Assembly: GCA_964522525.1 (NCBI GenBank)
Contig: CAZFWG010000090.1
Location: 1 to 16,947, forward strand
Origin: CAYUYV01 sp964522525
GTDB lineage: Bacteria > Pseudomonadota > Alphaproteobacteria > JAJFIK01
DNA: 16,947 bases
Reading direction: 5' to 3'
Shown piece after piece: positions 14,793-16,947 of this stretch; within the stretch, counting starts at the first letter, position 1; every line of letters starts with the position of its first letter. The notes under the pieces were generated by a model that saw only the letters and a list, made by a program, of their open reading frames with translations, was not told the origin of the DNA and did not search any database. A program made the translations under genes and the position numbers.

Positions 14793-15814
14793 CCCAGGGT
14801 CTTTTGAAGGGGTTTGCGGCGCATCTTCCAGATAAAGCCATCGACGACGTAGTGGTGGAAATTGATGGTCTGGTAGATGACGATCGCGGGCAGGATCAAG
14901 GCTGCCGAGTTGGCGATCGTCAGATAGACCACGGTCGACAGTCCGAAACAGACAGCAAGGTAGAGCCACGCATTGCCGTTCTGGGACAGATAGGAGAGGA
15001 AACGGGCCTCGGGGTCGATACCGTCCTTGTACTGTCTGTTGTTGAACATCCACACAAAGGCGATGTATTGCGCGTTGTGCCAGATATTCACGACAAGCCA
15101 GCCAAAGGTAATGTCTTCGATGAAGACATAGGCCACATAGAAAATCACGAAATGCGACAGCACATAGAGCGTGTGGGCGAGAGCAAGCCGGCCCTGCCAC
15201 CAGGCCAGGACCCGCGTGGCAATCCACCATGCCAGGGTGGCAAGCGCCAGCGCGGCCACGATGTCGACGGCGAGGCCCGGGACCGGAACAACCCTCAATT
15301 CCACGCCGATGAAGGTTTCGGGGGCCTGATAGGACCGGTACAGAATGCCGTAGAGGGGCAAGGCGTAGAAGGTGGCCTTACCTAACCATTCCGGCTCCTG
15401 AAGAAGGTCGCTGGATTTCCGGCGATAGGCTTGCGCGATGCCCCAGCTCTGGCGCGTATAATGGAACCACTGCCAATAGAGATAGGTGGTGGTCAGGGTC
15501 CAGAGACCGACACCAATGCCCAGCAGCGCCACCGCCGCGAAGACGATCAAGGGCAACCACACCACAAGGAACCGGTGTTGCTCGAAGCTCTTGCGGTCGA
15601 AGCAAAGCCGGGTAAACGTGCTGATCACATGGTGATAGCCGAGCAACCAGAGATCGGCGAGCAGAATGATCGGGAAAAGATCCGGCCGCTGAACGGCGGC
15701 CCAGCCGGACAGGAGCGCGATTGCGGCGATGCCCAAGATGAAATTGCGATCGAAGCGCTGATCCCGGAGCCAGCCGGGGGCCACGGCGGCCGGGCTTTGT
15801 TCAGCGATTGCCAT
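14777..15814 (-). CDS. Polytopic membrane protein with conserved-looking histidine motifs, family not recognised
   Basis: 345 residues from ATG 15814, preceded by GGAGGGAG about 10 bases upstream. There are roughly eight hydrophobic segments and nine histidines placed in or beside membrane segments: LLGYHHVISTFTR (His61, His62), WQWFHYTRQSWGIAQAYRRK (His118), HTLYVLSHFVIFY (His214, His221), VNIWHNAQYIAFVWMFNN (His246) and NFHHYVVDGFIWKMRR (His320, His321). Paired and clustered His with nearby Arg, Gln and Asp look like a metal-binding or redox site in the membrane, as in desaturase/hydroxylase-type enzymes. However, I see no standard HxxxH-HxxHH set, and the Brp/Blh carotene oxygenase pattern does not fit. 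I recall similar HHYxxDGxIWKxR endings in unannotated bacterial membrane proteins. The function is unknown. Confidence 0.85.
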   Translation of the reverse strand: MAIAEQSPAAVAPGWLRDQRFDRNFILGIAAIALLSGWAAVQRPDLFPIILLADLWLLGYHHVISTFTRLCFDRKSFEQHRFLVVWLPLIVFAAVALLGIGVGLWTLTTTYLYWQWFHYTRQSWGIAQAYRRKSSDLLQEPEWLGKATFYALPLYGILYRSYQAPETFIGVELRVVPVPGLAVDIVAALALATLAWWIATRVLAWWQGRLALAHTLYVLSHFVIFYVAYVFIEDITFGWLVVNIWHNAQYIAFVWMFNNRQYKDGIDPEARFLSYLSQNGNAWLYLAVCFGLSTVVYLTIANSAALILPAIVIYQTINFHHYVVDGFIWKMRRKPLQKTLGIASS

Positions 15815-16013
15815 TCGCTCTTCTCCCTCCGGCCGTCAGGGGCTGGCCGAGAATCTCATGTCACTCAAGCATGGGTAGTTCAGTGTTTCTCAAATCCCCA
15901 ACACCGCCCGGACCTTATCATAGCTGCGGTTGCCGGCCAATGAGAGCGCGCTCGCGCGTGAGGGACCGCCGCCGCCATCGCTCACGCTCCTCCAACAAAG
16001 GAAGATAGGACGG

Positions 16014-16412
16014 TCAGATAAAGATTCCTGAAATGATATAGGCGAGGGCGCCCATATAGGACCAGACCAGGGCGAAGTACCAGAGCGGCTTGGGCCCGAT
16101 GGCATAGTCCGTGTTCTGTTTTTCCTTGTAGTATTCGAGCAGGGATAAAAGTGTCACGGACGAGACAAGCCAGGAAAAGATGATCAGTGCCTCAATGAGG
16201 GGCGGCCGGTTCTGGGAAACGGCCAGGAAAATCAAGGCAACGATGACGAGGGCGAGGCCATAGGACACCGGCGCAAAGATCCGCCTGGCCTGGGATCGGA
16301 TGACCAAGCTCTTGCCGAAAAGCCCCGTGAAACCGGGTTTAAAGCCCTGAAGATCCGACCGTTCCATTCTTTTTTGCCCCCGAGACAGCCACAGCACAAA
16401 CCCCTTAACCAT
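16014..16412 (-). CDS. Small three-helix membrane protein, function unknown
   Basis: 132 residues from ATG 16412 (GGAG 14 bases upstream), or 117 residues from ATG 16367 (MERSDLQGF). The start is unresolved. Further upstream the frame runs into the groEL terminator, so longer forms are rejected. A basic N-terminus (GKSLVIRSQARRIFAP) precedes helix 1 (VSYGLALVIVALIFLAVSQ). Helix 2 follows (LIEALIIFSWLVSSVTLLSLL), then a polar loop EYYKEKQNTDYAIGPKP, and helix 3 reaching the C-terminus (LWYFALVWSYMGALAYIISGIFI). Codon use looks like its neighbours. It lies downstream of groEL on the same strand but behind groEL's strong terminator. I do not recognise the family. Confidence 0.68.
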   Translation of the reverse strand: MVKGFVLWLSRGQKRMERSDLQGFKPGFTGLFGKSLVIRSQARRIFAPVSYGLALVIVALIFLAVSQNRPPLIEALIIFSWLVSSVTLLSLLEYYKEKQNTDYAIGPKPLWYFALVWSYMGALAYIISGIFI

Positions 16413-16478
16413 ATGAAAAAGCTGGGCTCCTTCCCAGTTAATTTCGTGCAACCGCGGGGTCCACGCAATCAGGACATG

Positions 16479-16508
16479 AAAAAACCCCCGCGCCGTGCGA
16501 CGCGGGGG
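16479..16508 (-). terminator. Intrinsic terminator of groEL
   Basis: On the minus strand CCCCCGCG (16508-16501), an 8-base loop, CGCGGGGG (16492-16485) and then six Ts (16484-16479). This is a strong GC stem with U run, starting 29 bases after the groEL stop. Confidence 0.93.
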
Positions 16509-16536
16509 CTTCTTGTGTCCGTATATGGGGGCTGGA

Positions 16537-16947
16537 TCAGAAGTCCATGCCGCCCATGCCGCCGCCCGGCATCGCGGGGGCGGGTTCATCTTTTTTTGGC
16601 GCTTCGGCCACCATCGCCTCGGTTGTGATCAGAAGGCCGGCCACGGAGGCGGCGTCCTGAAGGGCGGTGCGAACCACTTTGGTCGGGTCGATGATGCCGT
16701 GCTCGACCATGTCCACATATTCTTCGGTTTGAGCGTTGAAACCGAAGGTCTTGGACTTTTGCTCGAGCAGCTTGCCGACGACGATGGAACCTTCCACGCC
16801 GGAGTTTTCGACGATCTGACGGATCGGCGCCTGGATCGCGCGACGCACGATGTTGATGCCGGCCTGTTGGTCGTCATTCTCGCCTTCAAGGCCTTCCAGG
16901 ACCTTCGTGGCATAGAGCAGGGCCGTGCCGCCGCCGGGGACGATGCC
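16537..16947 (-). CDS. groEL: Chaperonin GroEL, C-terminal 136 residues (5' part beyond window)
   Basis: Subunit of the ATP-driven GroEL folding chamber in the cytoplasm. The visible part begins GIVPGGGTALLYATKVLEGLEG, continues GINIVRRAIQAPIRQIVENSG, EGSIVVGKLLEQ, YVDMVEHGIIDPTKVVRTALQ and DAASVAGLLITTEAMVAEAP, and ends with the flexible Gly-Met tail PGGGMGGMDF before the stop at 16537-16539. This is the C-terminal intermediate and equatorial domain; GIVPGGG and the IDPTKVVR segment are diagnostic. The EAPKKDEPAPAMPGGGMGGMDF-type tail is common in alphaproteobacteria. groES would be expected upstream, beyond the right edge. The gene is followed by its own terminator. Confidence 0.97.
   Translation of the reverse strand, partial: GIVPGGGTALLYATKVLEGLEGENDDQQAGINIVRRAIQAPIRQIVENSGVEGSIVVGKLLEQKSKTFGFNAQTEEYVDMVEHGIIDPTKVVRTALQDAASVAGLLITTEAMVAEAPKKDEPAPAMPGGGMGGMDF

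Noticed and set aside
14627..15385. 252-codon plus-strand open frame
   Set aside because: It starts inside the glycosyltransferase gene and runs antisense to the His-rich membrane protein, whose helices and histidine pattern mark the real strand.
1..16947. CRISPR arrays, tRNA genes, insertion sequences, phage or toxin-antitoxin modules
   Set aside because: No regularly spaced repeats, no transposase or integrase motifs, and no cloverleaf-like sequences with a TTCGA arm were found on either strand.

Overview
This is a GC-rich, gene-dense piece of a draft bacterial chromosome, most likely from an alphaproteobacterium. The GroEL tail (ending PGGGMGGMDF) and the close match of the Opp proteins to Gram-negative OppA/B/C point there. 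A beta-barrel outer-membrane protein and a lipoprotein with a lipobox confirm a Gram-negative envelope. A run of 100 Ns (3687-3786) shows that the sequence comes from an unclosed assembly. No tRNA, rRNA, CRISPR array, insertion sequence or phage gene was seen.

Left part (1-7673): a complete but rearranged oligopeptide importer. oppA (minus, 3' end cut by the window edge) lies first. Then come a secreted coiled-coil protein and a fused two-domain ATPase, oppDF (plus, broken by the assembly gap). An outer-membrane barrel protein (minus) follows, then a 64-residue two-helix membrane protein directly behind oppC and oppB (minus; transcribed oppB-oppC-small protein). The usual oppABCDF operon is therefore split over both strands, with two unrelated envelope genes between the parts.

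Middle part (7846-13127): small-solute transport and regulation. It holds a sodium:neurotransmitter-symporter-family transporter, a perfect bidirectional terminator, and a LuxR/NarL-type regulator whose receiver domain has lost its phospho-acceptor Asp. A 418-base intergenic region with an exact FNR-type box follows. After it come an NhaP-type cation/proton antiporter, a MarC-family membrane protein and a MarR-family regulator with a Cys pair near its N-terminus.

Right part (13135-16947): an AftB-like GT-C membrane glycosyltransferase (plus) converges on a nine-histidine polytopic membrane protein of unrecognised family (minus). A small three-helix membrane protein and the 3' end of groEL with its intrinsic terminator complete the window.

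The genes fit a peptide- and amino-acid-scavenging cell with sodium and proton homeostasis functions. I do not see one clearly new multi-gene system. The strongest leads are the FNR-type box before the antiporter, the phosphorylation-incompetent regulator next to it, the His-rich membrane protein, and the small protein coupled to oppC.
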